From positions 447,001 to 511,000 of the forward strand of contig JAUIRK010000312.1 in assembly GCA_030549495.1 (NCBI GenBank): 64,000 nt of DNA. The letters are read 5' to 3'. Within the stretch, counting starts at the first letter, position 1. Every line of letters starts with the position of its first letter. A model generated the notes under the pieces. That model saw nothing but the letters and a program-made list of their open reading frames with translations. It had not been told where the DNA came from and did no database searches. Source of the stretch: Nectonema munidae. Lineage: Eukaryota > Nematomorpha > Nectonematoida > Nectonematidae. Below, one piece after another: positions 46,740 through 59,600 of this stretch. The translations under genes and the position numbers were made by a program.

Positions 46740-48032
46740 ATTAGCTGATATCATGTAAAATATCATAATTATAATTCATAAGTAGGTATTTACAAAGTTG
46801 CGATTCTTACTTTATATGTTGTTGAGCATAGAAAAACTTCTTTCTACTTTTATTGATGTGGCTTCTCCATTTTCAAGTAAACAGTACAGGAAAGGGCTCT
46901 AAAATCAGACTTTGTTCTCTTCATAATTTTCTCAACGTCGTTATCTTCTAATCTTTATTGAATGTATATATTTAAATCACACACATCATTTAGTATGCTC
47001 AGTTGTGATAAATCTTCATATGCTTTGCATTTTTCAACCAAATCGAGTAAAGGTTTGTACTTCAAAATTTCTTTCAAATCGTTCGGTAGAGAAGAAAGAA
47101 CAAAGGCTTTTTTTGCTCTAAAAATAATATGTCCAGCATCAGAGAAGTCCAACACAATTCTTTTGACTTCAACAAACTTTTCAACATACCAAAACACTGA
47201 CTTTAACCAGGAAGCCCATCTAGTTACAATGGGTTTAGGTGGTAAGCGTATTTTGTTGAATCTTTTGTCTCTGTTTGTTCTGAACTATCAACATTTTCAT
47301 ACTAGTTATCAAATTATTTACACTTTCAAATTTTGTTCTCACATTCAAGCAACAGTTATGCAATAAATGTGTTGAGCAAATAACATGAAACAAACAGGGG
47401 TACACAATTTTTAAAGTTTTTCTAGCTTTTTTCATGTAGGTAGTAGCTGCATCACTAATGAGAAGAACAAATTTTTTTCCCTTCTATTACTAAGTACTTT
47501 ATTTTGTCATCAACTATTTGAGAAATTTTTTGATTATTTACTGAAGTAGAACAGCAAACAGAATCAATTAAATACGCTTTCTTTGGTAAACTTAGATCTT
47601 CAACCAAAACATTTACATAATACTTATTTCCAAACGAAGACCCATCTATAATTAGAAATAAAAAACAATTTTTACCTTTTCTCTGATACTTTCTTTTATA
47701 TTTTCTGCAAGACTTGTAATGTAATATCGACAAGAAGCATTTGGACAATTGTATCCCATATATTTGAACAAATCTTTGATCGAACGATGATTCAATTTAT
47801 TCAAAGGAATATTTGCTGACAAAAAAGATTCTTTTACTTTCTTTACAAAGTTTTTATCACTAAAAAACGTTTGAACAGAAGAATTAACAAATTTTGAATT
47901 CTTTTTAGTCTTTCTATGACTTTCAACAAAAAAATATTTGCCGTGCTTAACTATGCAATTACAAACTTTGCAATAGAGTTCATTTTTGGAGTTGAAGTAA
48001 ACTTTTGGCATAATTTTTAAAGGCCAGGACAA
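46740..48032 (-). pseudogene. hAT transposase, CGGBP1-like N-terminus, broken
   Basis: Starts MSWPLKIMPK with a BED-like finger: CKVCNCIVKHGKYFFVESH, C2H2-type. It continues with FLSANIPLNKLNH, a CGGBP1/hAT linker, then LFLIIDGSSFGNKYYVNVLV (first catalytic Asp region), LISDAATTYMKKA (second Asp), PCLFHVICSTHLLHN (hAT C-x-x-H-type motif) and VTRWASWLKSVFWYVE (the conserved R-W). The C-terminus decays near 46740-46930. The reading changes frame around 47660-47750 and again near 47455 and 47220, so at least three breaks. Arthropod genomes carry many such CGGBP1-like hAT genes. Plain transposon remnant. Confidence 0.8.
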
Positions 48033-48200
48033 AAATAAGTATTTTTAACAAACAAGAATTCTATGCGACTTTACAATTGAAATTACAAAAGGTGTCAATA
48101 TAGAAATGTGTCAAATGTTCACTTCCTCTATGCTTCTCATTTTTTCAATCACATCAGGCATATAAGATAAAACATATATCAAACAAAAGAGCTGTAGTCA

Positions 48201-50871
48201 AGGGTGGCCCTTAAGTATAAACTAAAAATAAAAATCATTAATTTTGTTGCTCCCATAATTTAATTATGTTTATACGTCCTAAAACAAATTAATTTTGAAA
48301 ATTTGACCTTTTTTTAAAAAATCTATGGCGACCCTCAGAGAAGAAAAGAATAATAGAATTTTTGGAATTAAAAAATGTATCTTTATTGCAAAAAAACTAT
48401 ATGAGATTTTAAATTTTTTTAATAACAAATGTACCAAGATAACATTAGGTTTTTAAACAATATTTGGTAAATTTTAATTTTTTCTTTTTTCAGCGACATT
48501 TTGAAGAACAAATTGTTTAGTTTTTTTTTTATCATTTGTAAGGATATTGTGATAATCTTCTATGAGTTTTATTCCTCTTTCTGCAACATCATTTACAACT
48601 TCAATCTTTTTCTAAACCTTCTTTAAAACAAGACCTTTCTTTCCATAACAAAGGATCTTCATTGAGAAAGACTGTACTGATTGAAAATTACGCGAAAATT
48701 TTTTTGTAAATAAATTTGCTAATGAAGAAAAATCTAAAGTTAAAAAAGAAGACAACTTGTTTTTAGGAAGCTAATATTTCTTCACATTAATTTCATTATT
48801 TTTAGTCGATGAATTTGTTATAATTTTAGCCATTTTTGCTTTGATATCAGTTTCATCAAACAGAGATAGAGCAACATTCTCTGAAACAAGATACCATAGA
48901 TGATTAGCGAATTTATCGGAAGCCACTTGACTAATTTCCAAATCAATTTCCTAAAACTTTATGAGCTTGAGCATAAAATTGAAGTCGTGGTATGGCGCTT
49001 TAATTGCATTAAACCATGCAGGAACGTATATAAGAGCAAGAAACACGCATATTCTTGTTATAGAGTTAATTTGTGACAATTCCATTTTAAACTCATTTTG
49101 AAACATAAAAATTTTAAAGCATAAATTGCTTTGGACATCAATCTTGCATGGATGACGGCACAAGGTCTACAAAATAATATTTCTTGCCATGAACTTCACC
49201 AATAAATATTAATGTGAGTTCTAGTAGCTCTTTATAATCATCTCTTATCTGGTTATTTTGAGAAAGATGATATTTGACAAATTTAGAAATTTCACAACGA
49301 TCATAATCAGAAATTTTATCTCTGCCTGTTATATAATTTTTTTTTATCTATTGCGTGCCAATTTTCCTTGAATTTTTTGAAGAGAATCATATCAGGAGCA
49401 TAAGTGGGTTTCATTAGTAAATCAAAACAACTCTTCAAAACTAGCTCAAAAGTATGATGCCTACAAGGTAAATATAACAATTCACGCTTTAACATTTTTT
49501 GAATAATTGTGCATACACCATTCTTTTGACCTGTGTTGTAGCTGTTGTATCAAAGCAAAGTGCTTGAACTTTAATTAAAATATTCCAATTTTCAATTGCT
49601 TGATATATTGCTAATGCTTGATTTTCTCCAGAGCTTGATTTAATTTTGGGAATATCCAGCAATTGTTATTTTCCATTAAATGTTGTTATAATAGCAATCC
49701 TATGGAATTTTTGTCTTGATTCTAAAAACAATTTTCCATCCCAATGCAAAATAATATCTTGGCATTCATTTAAATAGGTGTCTAATATGATGGGTTCTTT
49801 CTTCCCTAAATTTTTTTCTTGATCTTTGAAAAGAAGTGCGATTTATTATAAGATTTTCTGTAGAAAAGCATCAGCAGCTGACATCAAAATATGCATTCCA
49901 TTTCTGTCACTAATTTTGCATCTGTCAAAAACCTCAGGCAGATGGGGAATAAAAAAATCGCAAGTTCCTCTAACATTAACTTTTTTAGCTTCGGTTGTTT
50001 TTTTCAAAGATTTTTCTACTTCTGAAAAAGATCAGTTTCTTCATCACTGTGAATGTTTTGTTGAGATTTCATTTCATCCTCAGAAATTTCCCTTTTTTTT
50101 CCTCTCTTTCAACTTCCTTCATTTTTCTCTTTAATCTTCCTTCTTTATGCAATAACTTTTGATCTAATCCAGTCATAGAACCGGATCGACCTTTTTGACG
50201 TTGAAGATTCAGAAACTTTTTATCCTCTTCAATTTTTATTTGAGACAAAGCATCCAAATGGGCTATATCAAATAAATCATCTATTCTTTCGACAAAGCTA
50301 TCTTTTTTTTGCCTTTTCTTTGGCAGAAGATCTATTAACATTTTTTTGCAAATCTTTCCATTCTTCGTAGAATTTAAGCAGCTTTTCAATACATTGTTCA
50401 ATTCTTTTTGTCGGAATTCGATCTTTCTGCCAAAAAATAAGAATTTCTTGAATTACTAAGGCTGCACTTTCTTTTGCAATGAGTTTTACAACTCTCATAT
50501 TATTATAAAAAAATACGCCTAATGCCTGACGATGTGAAGGTAATTTTGCTCCAACAAAATTTCTTGAAGATAAAAATTCTAAATTACTTTCGGTTTTAAA
50601 ATGTAGAGAATTTGAAGGAAAAATCAAAATAGTTTATTAAAACTAAATCTAATCAAAACAAAAAAAATATAAAAATGTTTGAATTAAATTACAATTTCAA
50701 ATCTTTTGTTTGTATATGCTTTCTCAATGGTTAACTTTAAAGTGATTGAGGGTCCATGTATACTCAAACAAACTCTATAAAATTTTAGAAATAAAAATTT
50801 TACCTAAAAAAAGACAAAATTTTGGGTTGGAAAACTTTTTTTTACAAAAGTCAAAAAATAAGGGCCACCCT
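48201..50871 (-). mobile_element. DNA transposon, probably a divergent hAT clade, nested in the hAT above
   Basis: Inverted ends AGGGTGGCCCTTA...TAAGGGCCACCCT at 48201 and 50871. The flanking 8-mers are tgtagtca (48193-48200) and agtagtca (50872-50879), seven of eight identical, as expected of an aged 8-bp target duplication. The length is 2671 bp. Minus-strand coding remnants fill most of it. The element interrupts the larger hAT between its transposase gene and its right end. The TIR and target length fit hAT; the protein is a family usually annotated only as 'uncharacterized'. Confidence 0.8.
48490..50630 (-). pseudogene. Decayed RNase-H-fold transposase-like protein (multicopy uncharacterised invertebrate family)
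   Basis: From recall, this matches a protein family present in many copies in arthropods and hydra. Order on the minus strand: FKTESNLEFLSSRNFVGAKL, then ALVIQEILIFWQKDRIPT, DDLFDIAHLDALSQIKIEED, QKGRSGSMTGLDQKL, CQDIILHWDGKLF, VQALCFDTTATT, RELLYLPCRHHTFELVLKS, then CFKIFMFQNEFKM, IYVPAWFNAIKAPYHDFNF and a C-terminal EVVNDVAERGIKLIEDYHN. The HWDGK and CFDTT acids and CRHH could be the catalytic Asps and C/H motif of an hAT-type RNase H fold; that is my inference. Several stops and frameshifts break it (open pieces 50627-50298, 50401-50069, 49163-48951). Confidence 0.7.
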
Positions 50872-51600
50872 AGTAGTCACGTTTCAGGGAATCTAAAGTT
50901 TGAAAATATCTGAAGGAAATTTTCATGCATTATGCGTGAGCAACTTTCTCTCTCTAGCTGGCCTATCTTCCACTGTACTACATTTTCTCTTTCACTTTTC
51001 TCACTCACAATGATTGACGTTTACACATTTTTGCAAAAAGCGCACTTATGCACAAAGCGTGAGTTCTTAGAAAACAGTTTTGAAAAGTTAACCATCTCTC
51101 TTTGAGAGAGCCTGTTTTTGCCTCATTCACAAGTATGCGTGTGATAGGAAAAAATTTTTATGCCACCACTGCATACACCACATGCACACAAAAACGCGCA
51201 ATAATCCGAGTTTTGTGCAAAAGTTTTACGTGACTTTGGCAAAAATGATCCTTCCAAAACTTATATTTTTTTGAAAGTATTCATGAAATTTATCACTTTT
51301 TTCGTCTTGTTTTAGCTTACTTTTGTAACATGCTCTACAAATCTGTATACTCTCATACCCATTCGTTATTAAAATATAAAACCGTTTTCAACATATTCAT
51401 AATTATGTATATTGTGGGTGAAGTTCTACTCTTACATATTTTATTAAGCAATTCATTTAAACTTTTTCTTCTTTATAAATTTTTGAATTTAAGGTATCAA
51501 AGCTCCAATCAGTGCCAGGGTATTTTGAATATTTTTCAACAAAAACTATTGGAAATTGACTTTATTGATCTAAATTTGAAAAATTGACTTTATATTTTTG

Positions 51601-53155
51601 TTTGATTCACACTTTATCAAGTTCTAAATCTTTGTTTCGACTTTTTCAAAGGTTAGAGATTAATTAAGGGAGAAAGATTAATCTAATAATAATCAACCAT
51701 TTATATCAAGTTCCAGAAGTATATAAAAAGTAATATATGCGCGTTTTGATAGGCAGTGTCATACAGCTCATGTCGAATAAGCAAAATCTATTAGTATCAA
51801 ACCAAGGCATGTTTACAACCTTTTCTTCTCGGCTATTTATATCTTAACATGGATGATTTTATGTGCATTCATGCCAACTTGATTTACATTTGTATATTAC
51901 ATTTTATTCATGAAGCTTACTGAAACTTCTTTTTCCTTCATCTTCGCCTACTTCCATTTTGCCAGGTTCGGCACCGATTTTTCACTAAGACTTTTTAATC
52001 CGCTAGGTAAAAGTTTCTAAATATCTCACAATGAGGCACCACAGAAGCAAAACTTCGCATTATGGAGCACTGAAAGCGACACTCACAACAATAATCAATC
52101 TGCCGTTGGGACTCGCTATGAAGTATCATAACTAGAGATGCATTGAATACCGCATCTGCAAAAATGTTTACATCCTCATTCGCGGATCATTTGAGATTCA
52201 ACATCTGTATCCGAAATTTTCAAACATTTTTTTTCTATAATATAGCACAAAGTTTTTTTTTGAATTTTTTCCATTTTTACTTTATCCAAAATTTTTATGA
52301 TAGCGCAGTTAAATATCCCTCTAAAGTTTTAAGAAGGATAAAACTTGCGTTTGCTTAGAATTACAATTATGAAATCTGTATCCGAATCCTCTAAAAAATC
52401 AATTCTCACATCCGCTATCATGTCAAATTTAATATCCGCGCCCACGGATTCAAAAAATCTCTAATCATAACATACATGACAGGATATCAATAAAAATAAC
52501 TCAACGTTTATTCCGGAGAAGCTCCGTTTAACGGTGAAGTTGATCTATATAAGTATGGTGTATATCAAATTAATACAGAATGATGAATATAATTATATAT
52601 ATGTCAATTTGATACGATGAGCCATAACATGCGTATACAAGCATCTTTAAGTTTAGGAAAAAAGTTTTTGTACTTGTATTTTGGTAGGGAGAGTGAGTAT
52701 ATTCGTATCTGAGATTCGAAAATAAGTATTTGATCCAACGCTGGCGCAAACACATTAAAAGGTTAAGTTTGCTACATAGTTCTACTTTTTTTATATATAT
52801 ATTCCTTATCTAATTTCACAACATACTCAACAAATCGAGAACAACGTCTATTTCTTTTTGAAGTCGTGCCCATCGAAGTAAAAGAATTAAAAATAATAAA
52901 AATTTATTGGATCACAAATGTTGAAAAGGATAAAATAATAATCATTTCAATCAATTCACAATCTGTGTTCAATTATACCTTATAATGTGTGTACATAAAA
53001 TCAAAAATAGATTATTCAAGTAAAACAAAGCAATATTCTTTTGCTATCACATGCGTAGTCAGTCTTCACGAAGAAAAGTTTTAAAGATCTTAAAAATTGA
53101 ATTTTTGAAGGAAAAAAATGGAAATGTGGTATAACGACACGCATATACAAACAAT
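51601..53155. other. TM9SF3 3' flank
   Basis: AT-rich DNA downstream of the TM9SF3 stop codon. 52140-52460 contains repeated 'catccgc / atccgaat / gcggatc' words in both orientations, perhaps a decayed repeat. No gene seen. Confidence 0.4.
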
Positions 53156-53600
53156 TTAATCAATTTTAATACTGGCATAAATTTTTCTGATAAATAAGGA
53201 CACAGAAATGAAAGCAATCGTTCCACATATACAGCCAAGCCCAAAACAGAAGAGGGCTGTATACGAAAAGTATAGGCTAGTTTGAAAGAGGCCATACATT
53301 TTCGTTTTAAAAAGGAAATAATAAATCGCGTACAGATAGACATAAAGAGAAACGGAAGCTCCGGAGAGAAAGGAGAGCCATTGCCAGCGATAGTCCTCAG
53401 AATTCAGTAGAAGGTACATCGACACTATGGTGGCACAAGATGTCACCGTACTCAAAATGATAACGACCAACAACAAAAAGCCAAAGACATAGTATATCTT
53501 GTATGCCCAGAAGGAAGTGAAGACGAAGTACAATTCAATGAAAATAGATCCAAACGGTAACAAGCCCGTCAGTAGGAGGATGAAAATTGAGCGCATATAC
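53156..53600 (-). CDS. TM9SF3: TM9SF3-like last exon
   Basis: On the minus strand the acceptor is gtgtttag; one base completes the Trp codon, then 147 codons and TAA at 53156-53158. It holds the last four membrane spans: [56 protein letters not shown] and [15 protein letters not shown]. It ends in KIYASIKID, whose KID fits the KxD/E Golgi-retention signal. Confidence 0.95.
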
Positions 53601-56600
53601 CTAAACACAACCACGCATTAACAGACACTTTGGCGAGTAAAAGAGCATACCATTTCTTCTTGGGGATGGGGCGAGGAACTGCATTCACTCTGCAAGGCAG
53701 AGACGCTTTCCCAGAAATATTTCTTCCAAGAACACAGCCAATGAGATTGAGCGGAACAATTATGAAGAAACAGATAAATATGATTTTGAGCTAAAAAAAA
53801 GATTGAATAGTTTACAGTGAATTCCCATCTTCACCACACTATGACTCTTGCCTCTCATATGAATTTGCTATTGGCGCCTCCCTGTAATAAAAGTGGAACA
53901 CAATGCTATACATAAGATGAATTGTATTTTCTTGTTTTTCCTGCTCGCCTTTGGGTTTCGGCCTGCTTTTTCCCTTTTGTAAACTTTATAATAAAATTGC
54001 AAACAGCGTGCCCTAAAAAGTTTTGAAGGTTGAAGTTTTGTGTTTTTTTGAACGAATAAAGATGAAATTTCCTCCCTAAATCGAATATTGAATTTTTTTT
54101 GGATTGTTTGTTTAACGCCATCTAATTTAAAGAATAATTATAAAAGATAAATAGTTATACAAAATTTCGTTTTTCGCAAGAAAATATAAATTAATTATCA
54201 AGTATAAATATATCTTATTTATTTTTTTACTCTTTTTGTGAAATTTTTCAAAAATGTACAGTTGTGGCACGGAAAACTATAAGACACACTTCTCCTAGGC
54301 TTCTTTTTCTCCACTAGGGATTGTAGTTTCTGTTTCTACAAAGCCTTACAAATGAGGCGCGTTTTTTTGCTGCTCACTTACGTTTTTGTTGTTTTTTATC
54401 GTTTTTATCATATGAAACTCTTGAAAGTTTATAGGTCGGTGTAAGAAGAAATCATTGAAGTTAGTATAAATGGGGTGTTCGCAAAGAAGGGAGGGAAATC
54501 ATTGAACCATTGTGATTAGAGTAAACACATTGGGTGTATGTTTCGCAAAGACCAGAGTAAGGAGAAAATCATTGAACCATTGCTGATTACGTAGTAAACA
54601 CAATTGTGGTGTATGTTTGCAAAGACGCATAGTGAGTGACTGCTCACTGACATAATAAATTTTCACTCATGTTCCTTAATTTTGTATTTTTATTCCTTTG
54701 ATTGATTATTAGTATTTCTTCTTTCCAAATTTCTATTCTAGTACTTCACAGGAAACTGAGATATTTCCTCAATTTCTAATTGTTTTGAATTAAATTCTTC
54801 ATTTGAAATTTACAAGAAATAAATACAACTTAGTATTGATTACGATTTTACTGTCCGTGAGTTTAAGTGGTAGGTGGAGATAAATGAAACTTTTCTAATC
54901 TTGGGCAAAGGATTAAATATCTATTCTATCTATTTTAATGTTTTTAAATAGTTGTTATCTCTATGATTTAAAATTAAAAATATGGTAATTTTTTTTATAT
55001 GTGATTTGTGTTATTATTATTTTTTAGTAAATTGTTAAAACTAAATTAAATATTGTTACTTGAACTTAAGTTTTCCTACTCTTTATTTTGTTCTTTATAT
55101 TGGTAAAATTGGAAAAATTAAAATTTCTGATTTGTTTTAACATTTGAAGTTTTTTGAAAGTGCCATTGGGGACATTTCCTTTAATTCAAATTTTTAGATT
55201 TGTAAAAAAGTGAAGTTAAAAATAAGATAAGCCTATCAGCATATAATCCTTCTATAAAGTTTTTCCAAAGTTTTGGTTCATTCTTTGTGACAATTGATGA
55301 GCACTCGTATCATTCAGAGGGGGCTGTCATCAAGTCTATGCCTCAAAACCTGGCAGTGGTTGAAGTTTTAATATTTGGATTCAATATACAATTCTTTATG
55401 TTCTGAAGTTTATGTGTTGGATTGCAAGCTCAATATTTTTCTGGATCATCAATTGTAAAGAGACTGGTTGAAAATAGCAATGTTCCAAAAGGTTGTGGTC
55501 TGTTTACGGATCGTTTTTTACACTCATGAACTTGTGTATGGGCACATAACAAGTGTTTATCTCTTTGTGGAACAATTATGTCCAACAAGAGGTTTTTGCC
55601 AATTGTGTTTCGTCCCTTCATCTCAAAGAACTGGTTTGAATGAGTGGAAAGCGTATTATATACTCAGATTAGTGTCATTGGCATATATTCCTAAAAGATG
55701 TGAGAAACTTCAAGGTAGTCTACTTACTCTCTTCCCAGTAAAAATGTTCAAATCAGAATATTGATTCAAAACGAAAGTATTCTGGCTTAAATGAAAGGTG
55801 GTGTTGTGTTGGCAACAGGTGTAAAAGATAGTGATATAAACCTACAAGAGATGCCTTAGTGGTTTTTGTAATTACCTAGATATATGCCCTTGAAACTTGG
55901 ATTGTTGCTAAGTTCAATGCCTCAAGATTATCCTCTCCAAAAAGAAGTGGAAGAAAAGTCTTTATAAAAAGCTAGTTTTTACTTGGTGAAGAATGTATGA
56001 AAGCTCGCTCTACATATCTGAATTGGATGAAATCAAGATTTTTCATTTTTATGGATTAGAGAGTGTGTGTCTGAACTTTGAGCAAGTTCTAGTAAAAAAG
56101 AGCTTCTTGTTCTTTTTGGTATCTAAGAAGAAAAAACATAGACAATGTGAAAAGTGTTCTTTGTTTATCTGTAAATCTCATTCTTCAATTTTGTGCATAA
56201 CTGTAAATAAATTTTGGTGAATTCTTCAAGTTCATGTTTTTATTTTTAACGCCATCTATTTTATAAAACGTCATGTTGAGAAGTTTTTTCTATTTTTTTC
56301 AAAAATTATTCGATAAAATTTAAATTTTAATGTCACATTGTGTAAAGTGTGTGAAATAGAAAATTTACATGCAACTTTCATAATAGGTTTCTATGGAGGC
56401 ACATTGATAAAAAACGCCTCAAAAATTTTTAGTGTAAAAAATGCATAGAGTCCGTAAAGCGAAGGTTAATGGTCATCTTGATTGGAATTTAAACAGGGTG
56501 TCTGATTTTTTTTTAGGTATTTTAAATAATGAAATGGAAAAGTTTGATTATTATGGAGTTTGCCTTCTTGGCAAGGGTTGGCGTTGAATAAATTAAATTT

Positions 56601-59600
56601 TGAAGTAACAGTATGTAAAACTTAGAAAGAATGAACTATTCTTACTTGAAGCAGATGTAAAATTTACATGATTGGTCGTCCTTTTTTAACTGTTAAGCGC
56701 AAGCAAAATAAAAGAGAGGAAAAAGAAAGTGAAACGCAAAAATAAAATTAGATCAATAATACATAGGAGTAAAAAAGAGTGAGAACAAAAACATGAAATG
56801 TTAAAATACTTTTAGTAGAGAGAAGGGAAGTCTCAATTTTTTTTTAAATCAAATGTTCATTTGCGCGCGTCTTTTTATAAAAATTGGCTCTTATAAGTTT
56901 TCAATCATGGCATTCAACAAACGATCCATAACACATTTGCCAATAAATCTTTTTTCCATAGAAAACAAACTAATTTGTTCATGTAAACTCTTTAGGTGTA
57001 TATTTAAAGTAGGCATGTCAATTTTAGTTAAAATAATTCATAGAACAAAGATACCTCGCTTAAGAATAGAATATGTAGTAAATTTAGACCAGATTTTGCT
57101 TTGGGGAAATTTTTTCAGCATAGAAACAAATAGGCTCTTTCCCAAAAATTGAGTGTTCGATCACAGACTTTCATTTAATTTTTGTATTAACGGCATATGG
57201 TCATTTACTCATACAAATAGCAATGCAATTTAGTGTTTAGTAGCATTTAATCTTTTGGCAAATCTGGTGGTCTGGCTGAATAGTTTAACTTTTGTATTAA
57301 TTCATACAAAGATTGTAATTCTCGTCTAGCAATCTCTTTGAACCCATTAAGTCCCAATGCTCCCATTTGGGAACATAAATAATTTCATCTTTGTCTGCTT
57401 TTTTCAATGACTTTGAATATAAATAGTCAGCATTTTTTAGATATCGTCTGATTTCTATGGTATTTGGGTTAAAAAAGCCTCTTTTAACCCTTTGAGGACC
57501 AACATTTTGAAGAGGATTCGTCTGCCTTCTTTGTCAATGTAATTTTATATATTCAAAGCAGACGATTTTCATTTCTTGGGTCACTGGTGACCCACTGGTC
57601 CTCAAAGGGTTAATATAAAAAATTCTACTTATAGTTATCACTTTTGAGTAATCTCGAAACTTTTTGTCTGTATGAATTCTACATGCAGATGCATTCTAGA
57701 TTTATCTCACAACAGAAGATATGAGAAGCGTACTGCACACATGTTATTCTTCCGTTCACCACCTCGCAAGTGAATGCGAAAAAGATGGCATTTATTATCT
57801 ACGTAGGAGATTTGAAGAGCTTCTGAAGACACATGATCAAGAGAGAAACGACATATGCTTTGCTTCTCTTTACAACCAATAAACGCAACCAAAAGTGTTA
57901 AAATGGTCGTGCTTCATCTAATATGTGGAAGAACAAGAATTACTAGTGTTTGTACAGATGAAACCGAATTGCCATAGGAACTCGGTTGATCCGCCTATTT
58001 ATCAATCGGAGATTTTTTTTACAATTTTTTGAGTCGAGTTTTTTTTTCAATATAAAAAAACATTATAATTATTTTGGCACTTTTATTTTTATTGTTGAAT
58101 TGATAGAATTATTTTAAAATATATATATACTAGAGGTAGAAGCAGAACTTATAATCTTTGAAAAACATCACAATGATTATATGTGCTGAAGTTTCAACAA
58201 TCAATATATATATTTTACGAGGATGTGTTATATATCGTGAAAGACCGTTCCAAAAAAATAAAAATTGGAAATGTATGAAGCATATACTTTCAACATATTT
58301 CAATACATTTTATTTTTTATCTCAATCGAACATTGTTTAGTGACTGTTGAATGAACTTAAATCTCAAAAAGCATTTATAAAAATATTATTTTTCAAAATA
58401 AATACACTTGCCCTTTTCTTGTAAAAAAATAAAACATTTATCTAGTGTTCATTTTTACAATGTTTGCTCGCGGCTAAATAATTGCTTTCCGGTATTTATC
58501 AAATTTTCATTAAAAGTACATTTTTTTTTGATATATTTAATTTTATCGATACACTAATCTAAGAATGGTTTCCTGCATTTTTTCAATACATTTTATCTCT
58601 ATACTCACATCATATGTAAGCCATCTAGTATCATTACTTTCTTAATTAAAAATCTTAAATCTTTTCAAGATTTATTTTTTAATCTAAAATTTATAAATCA
58701 ATACTAATCTTTTGCCTCAATCAAAAATGCCTTTTTCCTAATATAAGGTAAACGTTAACTTTTAGTCGTATAAAGTATAGAGATCAATTTTAAAATCTTT
58801 GAGATACTTTGTAATCGTAATATTGTCGTTCTTCCCTAATCTGAATTTTTGGAAGCAAGATTAAAAAAACAAATGATTCAACGTAACTGCAAACTAAAAG
58901 ATGTTCTGTAAATTTTCGGAAAAACAAAAGACAAAAATTCAGAGACACTAGTTTGCCAGTATTTTTAAACGAAGGAATACACTTTAAACAAAGATTATAT
59001 CGAAGGTGACATTTTTCAGTTAGGAGTTGTAATTGATATGATGTTTTACAAAAAAGCCTAATTACAGAGCAGTATAGTGCTAATTACTAGAGCAGTATAG
59101 TTATTTTTTACTTAATTTTTGGAAACCATGCAAGTTTAGAAAATAAGAAGATTCACTGAAAAGTCTTGATATATAAAAGAGAATCGGTGTTGGGAAAAAT
59201 TTTCTGCAACCATGTCAATTCTGCAAATGGTGAATGATGATAGGAAGCTTTTATATATTACTAAATAAAAAGCCTTAATGTATTGAAACAAAATTTTAAT
59301 TTCCACCATTTTATTTCTTGAGCACCCCAAACATTCCTATAATCACCATAGCTCTCTTACAAAATTTGAAAATTTTTAGAAAGATTTTTTTCTTCTAAAT
59401 ATATATTAAATTTAATTTATGCGGATATCGCCATTAAGAATATTTTCATTCATTTAAAATCATTTCATCAATCAATTAGACTTCATTAAAAATGCATGGC
59501 TGACATGAGGAATCCTTATTCATGCATTTAGAATAATAAATTTAACGTTTTCAAAGACCATAAATATATTTAGTTATCGAAATAAACCAAAAAATTTCCA

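Larger units (their letters stand above)
46596..51600 (-). mobile_element. hAT element (CGGBP1-like transposase), interrupted by another transposon
   Basis: The left part begins agagcgcgaaaaatattgacc, close to the CAGGGCGAGGAAAAATTGACC end of the hAT at 21060. On the right, 51550-51595 (aaattgactttattgatcta, aaaaattgactttata) matches the subterminal region of that element (23490-23530) in the same orientation. The right terminus itself is lost, so the right border is approximate. A 2671-bp transposon (48201-50871) sits inside it. The transposase lies on the minus strand. Confidence 0.65.

Noticed and set aside
53059-53343. 94-codon minus-strand frame
   Set aside because: It is an out-of-frame shadow of the TM9SF3 last exon.
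54104-56260. Direct copies of ttaacgccatct at about 54111 and 56248 as ends or target duplication of the piggyBac relic
   Set aside because: They are direct and not inverted, contain no TIR-like extension, and a similar word (ttaacgccacattcg) occurs at 22792, so I could not tie them to the element's borders.
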